Made by a program: the position numbers and the translations under genes. Below the pieces are notes generated by a model. It was not told the origin of the DNA. It was given only the letters and a program-made list of their open reading frames with translations, and ran no database searches. Positions 18,265 to 27,441 of a DNA stretch of 64,000 nt are shown here, one piece after another; the first letter of the stretch is position 1; each line of letters begins with the position of its first letter. The DNA comes from Pseudorhodoplanes sinuspersici (GTDB taxonomy: Bacteria > Pseudomonadota > Alphaproteobacteria > Rhizobiales > Xanthobacteraceae): assembly GCF_002119765.1 (NCBI RefSeq), contig NZ_CP021112.1:4954501-5018500 (forward strand), in the 5' to 3' direction.

Positions 18265-19503
18265 TCAGGCCGCAGACTTGGCTGCGATATTGGCCTTGGT
18301 ATCGTCGATGCGTAGAGAAGGTGTGGAACTGTCGAGCCGCAATACGATTTCGCGCGGCGCCAATTCGCAACAGTTACGCCCACGCTCCTTGGCCGTGTAA
18401 AGGGCCTGATCCGCCTCTCCCAGCATCACCGACATGTCGAAGAGGCCATCCTCGCTCACAGACACACCAATGCTGCATGTGGCATCGACGCCATGGCCAT
18501 CGACCTCGGCGGCCTTGGCGGCAAAGGTGGTACGGATCGTCTCGGCGATCTGCATCGCCTTCTCGCCATCAGCATCGTATAGCGCAATCGCAAATTCCTC
18601 GCCGCCCAACCGGCCGATCAGGTCGTCTTTGCAGATCTTGGTTCGTGCCATGGTCGCGAAAACCTGCAGGACGCGATCGCCAATGGCATGCCCGAACGAA
18701 TCGTTGATCGATTTGAAATGATCGAGATCGATGAGAAGGATGGCAACAGGCCGCGGATTGGCCTCGAGACGTCGCGCCATTGTCACGCCGCCTTCGAGGA
18801 AAGCCCGGCGGTTCGCAATGCCGGTCAGTGAATCAACCAGTGCGGCTCGCTTGTGCAAAAGCTCGACACGCTCCTTCGCCATCGCCAGCAAGATAAAGGC
18901 GATGGCAATCGTGAACAGCAGGGCTTCGAAGGACAGAACCGTCAGCCACACATTGTCGACGTCAGGCTTCGTCCGGATCCAGGGCAACGCCGATCCCAAC
19001 GGTGTACGCAGCAGAAACAATGCGCCATACGTAAAGAACATGAATACAGCAGGCCAGCGCGACACAAGTGGTTCGTTCCGGCCACGCCAGAATTCATATG
19101 CGGTCGCCCACGTATAGCCGGTGACGATGAACGAGGAGATCAGGAGCCGGATTTCCATCGATTGCGCGACGACCGGTATCCGGCAAACCAGAAGCCAAAG
19201 GACTGCTCCGCCGAACAATCCGACATAGGAGATCGGGCGGCCGTCGAAGACGCGCGCACCATTCCACGTTGTGGCAAATGCGGTGAACAGAATGGCGTTG
19301 GACAACTCGATGGCGATCAGGTCGGGCATCGCCCCAAGGGCGCCAAACAGGACGATCGACAGGGGCAGGAGCAGATGGGCAGCCCCCCACCAAGCTACAG
19401 CTGCGATCGCCGGGTTCTGAACCCAGGCGAACAGCAGCAATAGCCCCAACATCGCCTCGATATAGATCGTGACGAGGAACAGGGTGTTGATGTCCAAACT
19501 CAT
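18265..19503 (-). CDS. Membrane-bound diguanylate cyclase (GGDEF)
   Basis: A 412-residue protein with six to seven membrane helices in residues 1-215 (an MHYT/MASE-like sensor that I cannot name), followed by a GGDEF domain. The active-site loop RLGGEEFAIAL carries the GGEEF variant that normally retains activity. No RxxD inhibitory site is obvious five residues before it. It makes cyclic di-GMP from GTP. It is divergent from the cysteine synthase gene; there is no EAL partner next to it, although a degenerate EAL protein is encoded at 42380. Confidence 0.9.
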   Translation of the reverse strand: MSLDINTLFLVTIYIEAMLGLLLLFAWVQNPAIAAVAWWGAAHLLLPLSIVLFGALGAMPDLIAIELSNAILFTAFATTWNGARVFDGRPISYVGLFGGAVLWLLVCRIPVVAQSMEIRLLISSFIVTGYTWATAYEFWRGRNEPLVSRWPAVFMFFTYGALFLLRTPLGSALPWIRTKPDVDNVWLTVLSFEALLFTIAIAFILLAMAKERVELLHKRAALVDSLTGIANRRAFLEGGVTMARRLEANPRPVAILLIDLDHFKSINDSFGHAIGDRVLQVFATMARTKICKDDLIGRLGGEEFAIALYDADGEKAMQIAETIRTTFAAKAAEVDGHGVDATCSIGVSVSEDGLFDMSVMLGEADQALYTAKERGRNCCELAPREIVLRLDSSTPSLRIDDTKANIAAKSAA

Positions 19504-19773
19504 TTCGCGGCCACCGGCAGAACGTGCGCCCAGCGCCGTTCATGAGCAATTCCCTAGCAAAACAAGCCGAAAATTGAGTGAATACCATGGCGGACATTCT
19601 GCCTTGCGGCCATGTAGTTTCCGCGCTTCGTCCAAAACGCTTAAAATTGTAAGCGATGGTCATTGGGCCCTTGCTTTGAGCAGATGGGAAGGCACGTCTG
19701 CATACAGGCAGCTTGTGGGCCGGTTCCTGCCCCGTTAGGGTCCGGCCAAAGTCAAGACCGGGTCGAATCTCGC

Positions 19774-20814
19774 ATGAACGTGAAAGACGGCATTGTCGAC
19801 GCGATCGGCAATACCCCCCTGATCAAGCTCGAGCGGGCCTCCGCCGCCACCGGCTGCACCATTCTCGGCAAGGCCGAATTCATGAATCCCGGCCAGTCCG
19901 TCAAGGATCGTGCCGGCCGGCAGATGATTCTTGAGGCCGAGAAACGCGGCGAGCTCCAGCCCGGCGGTCTCGTAGTCGAGAGCACGGCCGGCAACACCGG
20001 CATCGGGCTCGCGCTGGTCGCCAATGCGCGGGGCTATCGGACGGTGATCGTGATCCCCGAGACGCAGAGCCAGGAAAAGAAGGACATGCTGCGGCTGTGC
20101 GGCGCCGAACTTGTCGAGGTGCCGGCCCTGCCCTATGCCAACCCGAACAATTACCAGCATGTCGGCCGAAGGCTGGCCGACGAGTTGCGCAAGACCGAGA
20201 AGAATGGTGTCCTCTTCGCCGACCAGTGGAACAACCTCGACAATCGGAAAGCGCACTATACGTCGACCGGCCCGGAAATCTGGCGCGACACCGGCGGCAA
20301 GATCGACGGCTTCATCTGCTCAGTCGGCACAGGGGGTACGCTCGCAGGCACCTCAACTTATCTGCTCGAGCAGAACACGAATATTGCAATCGGCTGCGCC
20401 GACCCGCGTGGTGCTGCCATGTACCACCTCTTCAAGGACGGCAAGCCGACGGTGACGGAAGGTGGGTCGATCACCGAAGGCATTGGCCTTGCCCGTGTCA
20501 CACCGATCATCGAGGACATCAGGGTCGATCATTCCTACCTTATCCCGGATGAGGAAGCCGTGCCGATCATCTTCGATCTTCTCGAACATGAGGGCCTGTG
20601 CCTCGGCGGTTCATCCGGCATCAACGTCGCCGGCGCCATCAGGCTGGCCAAGGATCTCGGCAAGGGCGCAACCATCGTCACCGTGCTCGCCGACTACGGC
20701 AACCGCTATCAATCGAAGCTGTTCAATCCGGAATTCCTGCGCTCGAAGAATTTGCCTGTCCCCGATTGGCTGACGCGCAAGACCGATATCAAGCCGCCAT
20801 TCGCAAAAGTCTGA
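19774..20814 (+). CDS. cysK: Cysteine synthase (O-acetylserine sulfhydrylase family)
   Basis: A 346-residue PLP enzyme. It shows the PLP-lysine motif NPGQSVKDRAG, the substrate loop STAGNTGIGLALVANARGY (the usual first residues EPTSG are replaced by ESTAG) and the glycine-rich phosphate loop CSVGTGGTLAGTSTY. It forms cysteine from O-acetylserine and sulfide; some members of this subgroup work in reverse or as cysteine desulfhydrases. The frame extends 37 codons upstream, but homology starts with MNVKDGIVDAIGNTPLIKLE, so the ATG at 19774 is chosen despite a weak ribosome binding site. The sulfurtransferase gene follows after 6 bp. Confidence 0.9.
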   Translation: MNVKDGIVDAIGNTPLIKLERASAATGCTILGKAEFMNPGQSVKDRAGRQMILEAEKRGELQPGGLVVESTAGNTGIGLALVANARGYRTVIVIPETQSQEKKDMLRLCGAELVEVPALPYANPNNYQHVGRRLADELRKTEKNGVLFADQWNNLDNRKAHYTSTGPEIWRDTGGKIDGFICSVGTGGTLAGTSTYLLEQNTNIAIGCADPRGAAMYHLFKDGKPTVTEGGSITEGIGLARVTPIIEDIRVDHSYLIPDEEAVPIIFDLLEHEGLCLGGSSGINVAGAIRLAKDLGKGATIVTVLADYGNRYQSKLFNPEFLRSKNLPVPDWLTRKTDIKPPFAKV

Positions 20815-20820
20815 GGGACC

Positions 20821-21678
20821 ATGAATTCGCAAGCAAAGCCCGCCAGTCACTGGCTGGTCACAACCCAGTGGCTGCAGGATCATCTCGACGCGCCCGATAT
20901 CGTCGTGGTGGACGGTTCCTATTTTCTCTCAACGATGAAGCGCAACGCGCGCGAGGAATATCTGACAGCGCATATCCCCGGCGCGGTGTTTCTCGATATC
21001 GACGAGGTGAAGGACCGCACCAGCGACTTGCCACACATGATGCCGACACCTGAAGGTTTTTCGTCGGCCATGCGGCAGCTCGGCATTGGCGATGGGCAGA
21101 CGATCGTCGTCTATGACGGTATTGGCCTGTTTTCGGCGCCGCGTGTGTGGTGGATGTTTCGCGTCTTCGGGGCACGCGATGTGTTCATTCTCGATGGCGG
21201 CATGCCGAAATGGAAAGCGGAAGGCCGTCCGATCGATTTCGGCGAAGTACGGCGCACGCCGCGTCATTTCACGCCGCGCGTCAATCACGGCGCCATCGCC
21301 GACGTCGCCGACGTCCGGAAGGCCCTCGCCGGCTCGGCGCAGGTCGTTGACGCCCGCTCGGCCGGACGGTTTGCAGGGACGGCCCCTGAACCGCGCCCCG
21401 GATTGCCATCGGGACACATGCCCGGCGCGCTAAACCTGCCATGGGAATCCATCGTTGAGGACGGCCGCCTCGTCTCCCAGGATCGTATCAGCCAAGCATT
21501 CAGTGATGCCGGTGTCGACATCAACAAACCCGTCGTCACGACCTGTGGCTCCGGCGTCAGCGCCGCAATCCTCTGGCTTGCACTCGATGCCATCGGCAAG
21601 GAGCCCAAGGCCCTCTATGACGGCTCATGGACCGAATGGGCGTCACGCGGTGATCTGCCGATCGAAACCGAGGGCTGA
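20821..21678 (+). CDS. sseA: 3-mercaptopyruvate sulfurtransferase
   Basis: A 285-residue protein with two rhodanese domains; the C-terminal one is catalytic. The active-site loop CGSGVSAA matches the CG[ST]GV[ST] signature of mercaptopyruvate sulfurtransferases rather than the CRxGx[RT] of thiosulfate sulfurtransferases. It transfers sulfur from 3-mercaptopyruvate to thiols or cyanide, generating persulfide. It starts 6 bp after the cysK stop codon, so the two form an operon. A persulfide dioxygenase fusion gene follows, which suggests that this cluster handles sulfane sulfur and sulfide. Confidence 0.92.
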   Translation: MNSQAKPASHWLVTTQWLQDHLDAPDIVVVDGSYFLSTMKRNAREEYLTAHIPGAVFLDIDEVKDRTSDLPHMMPTPEGFSSAMRQLGIGDGQTIVVYDGIGLFSAPRVWWMFRVFGARDVFILDGGMPKWKAEGRPIDFGEVRRTPRHFTPRVNHGAIADVADVRKALAGSAQVVDARSAGRFAGTAPEPRPGLPSGHMPGALNLPWESIVEDGRLVSQDRISQAFSDAGVDINKPVVTTCGSGVSAAILWLALDAIGKEPKALYDGSWTEWASRGDLPIETEG

Positions 21679-21822
21679 CGGCCGCATTGAGGGCGGCGAC
21701 TATTAGGTGCGAGGACTCTCGCTCGCATCGCACAACGCGAAACGGAATTTGTCGCGGTACCGTTTGCTGGCTCCGGGCCTCGCAATCTGATATGATATTT
21801 CGATGTTTGAATGTGATGTCCG

Positions 21823-22860
21823 ATGATTTTCCGGCAGCTCTTCGACAGCGTATCTGGAACCTATAGCTACCTGCTCGCGAGCCGGGCGGGCGGCGAAGCG
21901 CTGATCATCGATCCTGTGCTCGACAAGGTCGATCACTATCTGCGGCTCGTCCGCGAGCTCGATCTTCGTCTGGTCAAAGCCGTCGACACGCATCTGCATG
22001 CCGACCACATCACTGGGCTGGGTGCGCTGCGCGACCGCACCCGCTGTATCACCGTGATGGGAGAACAGACAAAAGCTGACGTAGTCTCCATGCGGCTTGC
22101 CGAGGGCGACAAGCTCAGCATCGAAGGTCTCGCACTCGATGTACTCTACACCCCCGGCCATACTGACGATTCCTATTCGTTCGTGATGGGCGATCGCGTC
22201 TTCACCGGCGATACGCTGCTGATCCGGGGAACCGGCCGGACCGATTTCCAGAACGGCGACCCGCGCATGCAGTACGAATCCCTGTTCGGGAAGTTGCTGC
22301 GACTGCCGGACGAGACGCTCGTTTATCCCGCGCACGACTACAAGGGCGAAACGGTATCCACAATCGGCGAGGAGAAGCGCTTCAATCCGCGCCTGCAGGT
22401 GCATTCGGTCAATGAATATGTCGCGCTGATGAACAACCTCAAGCTGCCGAATCCGAAGATGATGGATGTCGCCGTTCCGGCCAATCTGCAGGTGGGGTTG
22501 CATCAGGATGAAATCGCAAGGCGCGGCTGGTCGATTGATGCGACCACCGCGATTGCACTGGCCGGGCGGTCGGACGTGGCGCTGATCGATCTGCGCGAGA
22601 AGCGCGAACGCGAAAAGCACGGGATCATCCCGGGCTCCCTCCACGCACCCTATGCGGAATTGCAGGAGAATATTTCGCCTGGCGGCCTCGTGCATGAACT
22701 GGCCGCAGCCACCGGAAAGCGCATTGTTTTCTATTGTGCTTTCGGCGAGCGGTCAGCCATGGCGGTGCAGGCCGCGCAGGATGCCGGAATTGCGGCGGCG
22801 CGCCACATCGAAGGCGGCATCGCCGCCTGGAAGAAGGCCGGCGGTCCCTTGGCATCGTAG
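21823..22860 (+). CDS. Persulfide dioxygenase-like metallo-beta-lactamase fold protein fused to rhodanese
   Basis: A 345-residue two-domain protein. Residues 1 to about 235 form an ETHE1-like metallo-hydrolase with metal motif THLHADHITG, then PGHTDDSYSF, FTGDTLLIRGTGRTDF and the late His in YPAHDYKG. Residues about 245-345 form a rhodanese domain with active Cys in FYCAFGERSAMA. The TGRTDF motif is typical of persulfide dioxygenases, which oxidise glutathione persulfide to sulfite. The fused rhodanese can then use sulfite and persulfide. Related genes (blh) are often controlled by BigR, but no BigR gene is seen here. The ribosome binding site is weak. Confidence 0.88.
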   Translation: MIFRQLFDSVSGTYSYLLASRAGGEALIIDPVLDKVDHYLRLVRELDLRLVKAVDTHLHADHITGLGALRDRTRCITVMGEQTKADVVSMRLAEGDKLSIEGLALDVLYTPGHTDDSYSFVMGDRVFTGDTLLIRGTGRTDFQNGDPRMQYESLFGKLLRLPDETLVYPAHDYKGETVSTIGEEKRFNPRLQVHSVNEYVALMNNLKLPNPKMMDVAVPANLQVGLHQDEIARRGWSIDATTAIALAGRSDVALIDLREKREREKHGIIPGSLHAPYAELQENISPGGLVHELAAATGKRIVFYCAFGERSAMAVQAAQDAGIAAARHIEGGIAAWKKAGGPLAS

Positions 22861-22861
22861 C

Positions 22862-22940
22862 CTAGTGGAGCGGATTTGACATTCGCTCCCCACCTAGCCG
22901 CGGGCTCGCCAAGCGAATGTCAAATCCAAAGCTCCACTAG
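22862..22940. repeat. Long intergenic inverted repeat
   Basis: The left arm 22862-22887 (beginning CTAGTGGAGCGGATTTGACA) is complementary to the right arm 22912-22940 apart from a 3-nt insertion, with about 24 nt between. It starts immediately after the dioxygenase stop codon. I remember similar CTAGTGG-type palindromes from Bradyrhizobium-like genomes. It could fold into a long hairpin in the mRNA and end transcription. Confidence 0.75.
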
Positions 22941-22956
22941 AATCCAATACTTGCTA

Positions 22957-23026
22957 GTGGTCCTTTGATTCTAACGTTCGCAAAAGAGCCTGCCAAGAAG
23001 GGATCCGAATGTTAGAATCGGACCAC
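22957..23026. repeat. Second intergenic inverted repeat
   Basis: The left arm 22957-22980 (GTGGTCC...GATTCTAAC.TTCG) is complementary, with small gaps, to the right arm 23006-23026 (CGAATGTTAGAATCGGACCA C). It follows the preceding repeat and fills the space between convergent genes. Different sequence but the same design suggests two members of related repeat families placed in tandem. Confidence 0.65.
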
Positions 23027-23048
23027 GAGCGCCGCGTTCGGCGGACAT

Positions 23049-23831
23049 TCAATTCAAGATCTGGCTCAGAAACAGCTTCGTGCGCTCATGCCGCGGATGG
23101 GCGAAAAATTCCGCCGGCGGCGCGACCTCGACGATCTGGCCGTCATCCATGAATACCATGCGGTCGGCAACCTGACGCGCGAAGCCCATTTCGTGCGTCA
23201 CGACCAGCATGGTCATGCCGCTCTGCGCCAGTTCCACCATCGTATCCAGAACCTCCTTCACCATTTCCGGATCAAGCGCTGAGGTCGGCTCATCGAACAG
23301 CATGATTTTCGGGCTCATGCACAGGGCGCGCGCGATGGCGACACGCTGCTGCTGTCCGCCGGACAATTGCGCCGGATATTTCTCTGCCTGTTCGGGAATG
23401 CGCACGCGCGCAAGATAATGTCGCGCGATCTCCTCGGCCTCCTTCTTCGGCATCTTGCGCACCCAGATCGGCGCCAGCGTCAGATTTTCCAGCACGGTCA
23501 GATGCGGAAACAGGTTGAAGTGCTGGAACACCATGCCGACCTCGCGGCGCACGGTATCGATTCGCTTGAGATCATTGGTCAGCAATACCCCATCCACCAC
23601 CACCCGGCCCCGCTGATAATCCTCCAGCCGGTTGATGCAGCGGATCATCGTGGACTTGCCCGAGCCGGACGGCCCGCAGATCACGATCCGCTCGCCACGC
23701 TCGACCTTCAGGTTGATGTCACGCAGCACATGGAAATCGCCAAACCACTTGTGCATACCGGCGATCTCGACCGCCGGCGGCTTTATGAAGCCGCCACTGA
23801 TCCCGTTCTTGTCGTCGGTCCGGCCGTTCAT
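23049..23831 (-). CDS. aapP: General L-amino acid ABC transporter ATP-binding protein
   Basis: A 260-residue ABC ATPase. It has Walker [11 protein letters not shown], the Q-loop [15 protein letters not shown], the signature [15 protein letters not shown], Walker [15 protein letters not shown] and the H-loop VVTHEMGFA. This is the polar amino-acid uptake ATPase type (GlnQ/AapP/BztD). The ATG overlaps the permease stop codon by 4 bp (ATGA), so translation is coupled; the longer open frame upstream runs inside aapM and is rejected. It is the last gene of the aapJQMP operon and is followed by the inverted repeats at 22957-23026. Confidence 0.95.
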   Translation of the reverse strand: MNGRTDDKNGISGGFIKPPAVEIAGMHKWFGDFHVLRDINLKVERGERIVICGPSGSGKSTMIRCINRLEDYQRGRVVVDGVLLTNDLKRIDTVRREVGMVFQHFNLFPHLTVLENLTLAPIWVRKMPKKEAEEIARHYLARVRIPEQAEKYPAQLSGGQQQRVAIARALCMSPKIMLFDEPTSALDPEMVKEVLDTMVELAQSGMTMLVVTHEMGFARQVADRMVFMDDGQIVEVAPPAEFFAHPRHERTKLFLSQILN

Positions 23832-24979
23832 TTGCGACGCCTGTTTCGGGTGACCAGCCGCGTCTCGACGCCGCGGGCATAGCGCGACATCATCCAGCAG
23901 CACAGAAAATAGAAGATCGCGGCAAAGGCATAGCCGGTCGTGCTGGTGATCGGCGTTGCCCATTTCGGATCGATGCGCGCAACTTCGATGGTCCGCAGGA
24001 AATCGAAGATGCCGACGATGAACACCAATGTCGTGTCCTTGAACAAGGCGATATTGCTGTTGACGATATTCGGAATGGTGATGCGCAGGGCCTGCGGCAA
24101 GATGATCAGCCCCATCATCTTCCAGTATCCCAGACCCAGCGCTTCGGCTCCTTCATATTGCCCGCGCGGAATGCCCTGCAAGCCGGCGCGCACCACCTCG
24201 GCCATATAGGCGGCGGCGAACAGCGCCACGCCGATCAAGGCCCGCAACAGTTTGTCCGGCGACCAGCTTTCCGGCACAAACAGCGGCAGCATCACGCTGG
24301 CCATGAACAGGACGGTGATCAGCGGCACGCCGCGCACGAATTCGATGAAGATCACCGAAAACAGCCGCACAACGGGCATTGTCGAGCGGCGTCCGAGCGC
24401 GAGAATGATCCCGAGCGGTAGCGAAAACACGATGCCCACGGCCGAGACGACCACAGTAACCATGATGCCGCCCCACAGCGACGTTGCGACATACGATAGC
24501 CCGAGCGGCGGAAAGCCGAGCAGCAGCATGATCGAGACGATCGGGAGCAGGATAAAGAAATAGATCGCCCCGAACTTCTTGTAGGGCATACGTCGCTTCA
24601 GCAGCCAGACGATGCCAACGACCAGCAGGACGAAGAAGATATTCACCCGCCAACGCTCGTTGGCCGGATAGAAACCGTAGGTGAAGAAGTTGATGCGCTC
24701 CCACACAAATGGCCAGCAGGCGCCGACATGGGGGCGCTCCGGCGTCATCAGGCAAGCGGTCCGGTCATGGCCGGTCCAGGTCGCGTCAAGGACCAAAAAA
24801 TTGAGAAGTGACGGGATGATCAGATAGAGCAGCCACAGCGATGCCAGCGTCAGTGCGATATTGATCGGGCTTGAGAGCAAATTGTCCCGCAGCCAGCCGA
24901 CCATTCCGCGCTCGCGCTCCGGCGGCGCCATGGCCGGCACCGGCGTTGTCCGCACAAAGGAAGAATTCGCCGAAGCCAT
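23828..24979 (-). CDS. aapM: General L-amino acid ABC transporter permease
   Basis: A 383-residue inner-membrane permease. The C-terminal half has the HisM-type fold with the EAA-like loop [20 protein letters not shown] that contacts the ATPase. The N-terminal half has extra membrane segments and a roughly 50-residue periplasmic loop with Cys ([18 protein letters not shown]), as is usual for AapM/BztC. GGAG stands 7 nt before the ATG. The ATG lies 2 bp downstream of the aapQ stop codon. It forms the translocation pore with AapQ. Confidence 0.94.
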   Translation of the reverse strand: MASANSSFVRTTPVPAMAPPERERGMVGWLRDNLLSSPINIALTLASLWLLYLIIPSLLNFLVLDATWTGHDRTACLMTPERPHVGACWPFVWERINFFTYGFYPANERWRVNIFFVLLVVGIVWLLKRRMPYKKFGAIYFFILLPIVSIMLLLGFPPLGLSYVATSLWGGIMVTVVVSAVGIVFSLPLGIILALGRRSTMPVVRLFSVIFIEFVRGVPLITVLFMASVMLPLFVPESWSPDKLLRALIGVALFAAAYMAEVVRAGLQGIPRGQYEGAEALGLGYWKMMGLIILPQALRITIPNIVNSNIALFKDTTLVFIVGIFDFLRTIEVARIDPKWATPITSTTGYAFAAIFYFLCCWMMSRYARGVETRLVTRNRRRK

Positions 24980-24980
24980 C

Positions 24981-26165
24981 TCAGCGCTCCTTCAGGGCGA
25001 AGCGCCGATTGTAGAGGTTCATCAGCCCTGACGTGATCAGACTGATGGTGAGATACACCGCCATGGTGATCGCCACCACCTCGACCGCCTGCCCGGTCTG
25101 GTTCAGCACCGTGCCGGTAAATACCTGCACCAGATCGGGGTAGCCGATCGCGACGGCGAGCGACGAATTCTTGGTCAGGTTCAGGTATTGGTTGGTGAGC
25201 GGCGGCACGATCACACGCATCGCCTGCGGTATGACGATCAAACGCAGCGTCGGTCCCGGCCGCAGCCCAAGCGAAAAGGCCGCCTCCGTCTGGCCTTGCG
25301 ACACGGCCTGGATGCCGGCCCGCACCACTTCGGCAATGAAGGCCGCGGTGTAGATCGACAATCCGAACAGCAGCGCGGCGAATTCCGGCAGGATCTCGAT
25401 GCCACCGCTGATGTTGAAGCGGCCCATCTCAGGCTGTTCGAACGTCACCGGAATGCCCGCCGCCACAAATACCACAAGCGGCAGCACGACAATCAGCGAC
25501 AGAGCCACGATGAAGACCGGCGACTGCTCTCCGGTCAAAGCCTGACGACGGCGTGCCCAGTGTCGAAAGGCGATGGCACCGATCACGCCAAGACCGAATG
25601 CCGCCAGAACGAAATCCATCGCGCCGCCGAAAATCGGTCGTGGCAGAAACAGCCCGCGATTGTTGAGCACTGCACCGCCCGGAATCGTGATGCTCTCGCG
25701 CAGATTGGGCAGCGCCTTGAGAACGGCATTGTACCAGAACAGCAATTGCAGCAGCAGCGGCAGATTGCGGATGATCTCGACATAGGCCGCCGCAAGGCGT
25801 GACACGAGCACGTTCTTCGACAATTGCAGAATGCCGATCGCAAAGCCGATGATCGTTGCGAATACGATACCGAGCGACGCCACCAGCAAGGTGTTCAGAA
25901 GGCCAACCCAGAAGGCGCGGCCATAGGTCGATTGCGTCGTATAAGGAATGAGCGTCTGGCTGATGTCGAAGCCGGCCGTCGAGTTCCAGAAGTCGAAGCC
26001 CGACGCGATACGCGCACGGGCCAGATTATCGGCGGCGTTGGTGATGGCTCCGTAGGCGAGCCACGCAATCACCAGGCACAACAGCACCTGGACGATGGCG
26101 CTTCGCCAGCGCGGATCATTGATCGGCGAAACCTGCGGGCGCGCTGTTCCGCGCGCATCAGCCAT
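24981..26165 (-). CDS. aapQ: General L-amino acid ABC transporter permease
   Basis: A 394-residue permease with about eight membrane helices and the cytoplasmic coupling loop GIQAVSQGQTEAAFSLGLRP. The N-terminal NRxx-poor cytosolic tail and the LNTLLVASLGIVFATIIGFA segment match AapQ/BztB proteins. It lies between aapJ (15 bp gap) and aapM (adjacent). The ATG at 26165 has no strong ribosome binding site. With AapM it forms the heterodimeric channel of a broad-specificity L-amino acid importer. Confidence 0.94.
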   Translation of the reverse strand: MADARGTARPQVSPINDPRWRSAIVQVLLCLVIAWLAYGAITNAADNLARARIASGFDFWNSTAGFDISQTLIPYTTQSTYGRAFWVGLLNTLLVASLGIVFATIIGFAIGILQLSKNVLVSRLAAAYVEIIRNLPLLLQLLFWYNAVLKALPNLRESITIPGGAVLNNRGLFLPRPIFGGAMDFVLAAFGLGVIGAIAFRHWARRRQALTGEQSPVFIVALSLIVVLPLVVFVAAGIPVTFEQPEMGRFNISGGIEILPEFAALLFGLSIYTAAFIAEVVRAGIQAVSQGQTEAAFSLGLRPGPTLRLIVIPQAMRVIVPPLTNQYLNLTKNSSLAVAIGYPDLVQVFTGTVLNQTGQAVEVVAITMAVYLTISLITSGLMNLYNRRFALKER

Positions 26166-26180
26166 CAGGGGCGCTGCCCG

Positions 26181-27197
26181 TCAGCGGACGGGCGGCGCGT
26201 ATTGCAGACCACCCTTGGTCCAGAGCGCATTGAGGCCGCGGGAGATCTTCAGCGGCGATCCCTGACCGAGATTCCTCTCGAACACCTCGCCGTAATTGCC
26301 GACGGCCTTGATCATGCGCACGGCAAAGTCATTGGTCAGGCCAAAGGCCTCGCCTTGTTTGCCTTCGACGCCGAGCAGACGGCGGATTTCCGGATTGTCC
26401 GACTTCATCTGCGCATCGACATTGGCCTTGCTGACGCCGAGCTCCTCGGCATTGATCAGCATGAAATTGACCCAGCGCACGATATCGAACCATTGATCGT
26501 CGCCATGGCGCACGGACGGCCCGAGCGGCTCTTTTGAGATGATATCCGGCAGCACGACATGATCGTCCGGGCTCGCGGTCCGCAGCCGCTCGCCATAGAG
26601 CGCCGAGGCGTCCGTGGTATAGGCGTCGCAGCGGCCAGCATCATAGGCCTTCACCGCCTCGTCCGAGGTGGCAAAGGTGACCGTCTTCAGCTTCATGTTG
26701 TTGGTGCGGAAGAAGTCGGCGAGATTGAGTTCGGTCGTCGTACCCTGCTGCACGCAGACAGCGGCGTCGCTGAGTTCAAGCGCCGAATTGACTTTCAGGG
26801 CTTTGCGAACCAGGAAGCCTTGCCCGTCATAATAATTGACGCCGGTAAAGTTCATGCCGCTGGTGGTATCGCGCGACGACGTCCAGGTGGTGTTGCGGAT
26901 CAGAACATCGATCTCACCGGACTGAAGTGCGGTGAAACGATCTTTGGCGGTCAGCGGTACGAATTTGACTTTGGTCGGATCGTTGAAGATCGCCGCGGCG
27001 ATGGCGCGACAATAATCCACATCGAAACCGGTCCAATTGCCCTGCGCATCCGGCAAGCCGAAGCCGGCCAGATTGCCGTTGGCGCCGCAATTCAGAACGC
27101 CACGCTGCTGAACCGATTTCAGGGTCTGCGCTTCTGCGGCAGAACCGGCGAGCCCGATGGTGGTGGCAAGGGCAAGCGAAAGGATGGCGCGCTTCAT
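26181..27197 (-). CDS. aapJ: General L-amino acid ABC transporter periplasmic binding protein
   Basis: A 338-residue binding protein. The signal peptide covers residues 1-23 (SAAEAQ). The mature start TLKSVQQRGVLNCGANGNLA and the ligand-binding stretch GFDVDYCRAIAAAIFNDP, as well as VRHGDDQWFDIVRWVNFMLI, are typical of AapJ/BztA. Two Cys (C38-type NCG and YCR) fit the conserved disulfide. The open frame extends six codons further upstream, but MKRAIL begins the signal peptide and has GGGGAC before it. First gene of aapJQMP; its promoter must lie in the 244 bp shared with the divergent metC. Confidence 0.94.
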   Translation of the reverse strand: MKRAILSLALATTIGLAGSAAEAQTLKSVQQRGVLNCGANGNLAGFGLPDAQGNWTGFDVDYCRAIAAAIFNDPTKVKFVPLTAKDRFTALQSGEIDVLIRNTTWTSSRDTTSGMNFTGVNYYDGQGFLVRKALKVNSALELSDAAVCVQQGTTTELNLADFFRTNNMKLKTVTFATSDEAVKAYDAGRCDAYTTDASALYGERLRTASPDDHVVLPDIISKEPLGPSVRHGDDQWFDIVRWVNFMLINAEELGVSKANVDAQMKSDNPEIRRLLGVEGKQGEAFGLTNDFAVRMIKAVGNYGEVFERNLGQGSPLKISRGLNALWTKGGLQYAPPVR

Positions 27198-27441
27198 GAT
27201 CTGTTGTGTCCCCAAACTGGTCAGCCGGTGTCGCTCGTCGTCTTCTTCGTTTCAAGACGCCCCCAAAGACGTCCTGGCATAGGGCGACCGTGTCGCAAGC
27301 CTGCCCGCCTGCGCAAAACCGGAACATCCTATGCACCCACTACTATCCTGCAATTCGGCGGCCTGCAATTGACGGCGTCCAAGATCGATTGCACAGATCG
27401 TTCAAAGGCTTGCCGCACTTGGCTGTGACTTGGGGATATCC

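Noticed and set aside
21679-21822. Possible BigR operator upstream of the persulfide dioxygenase gene
   Set aside because: The region is AT-rich with a TATGAT box, but I could not find a convincing repeat or a correctly spaced -35.
27216-27441. Possible SAM riboswitch upstream of metC
   Set aside because: No match to the SAM-II core or to other methionine-gene leaders that I know was visible.
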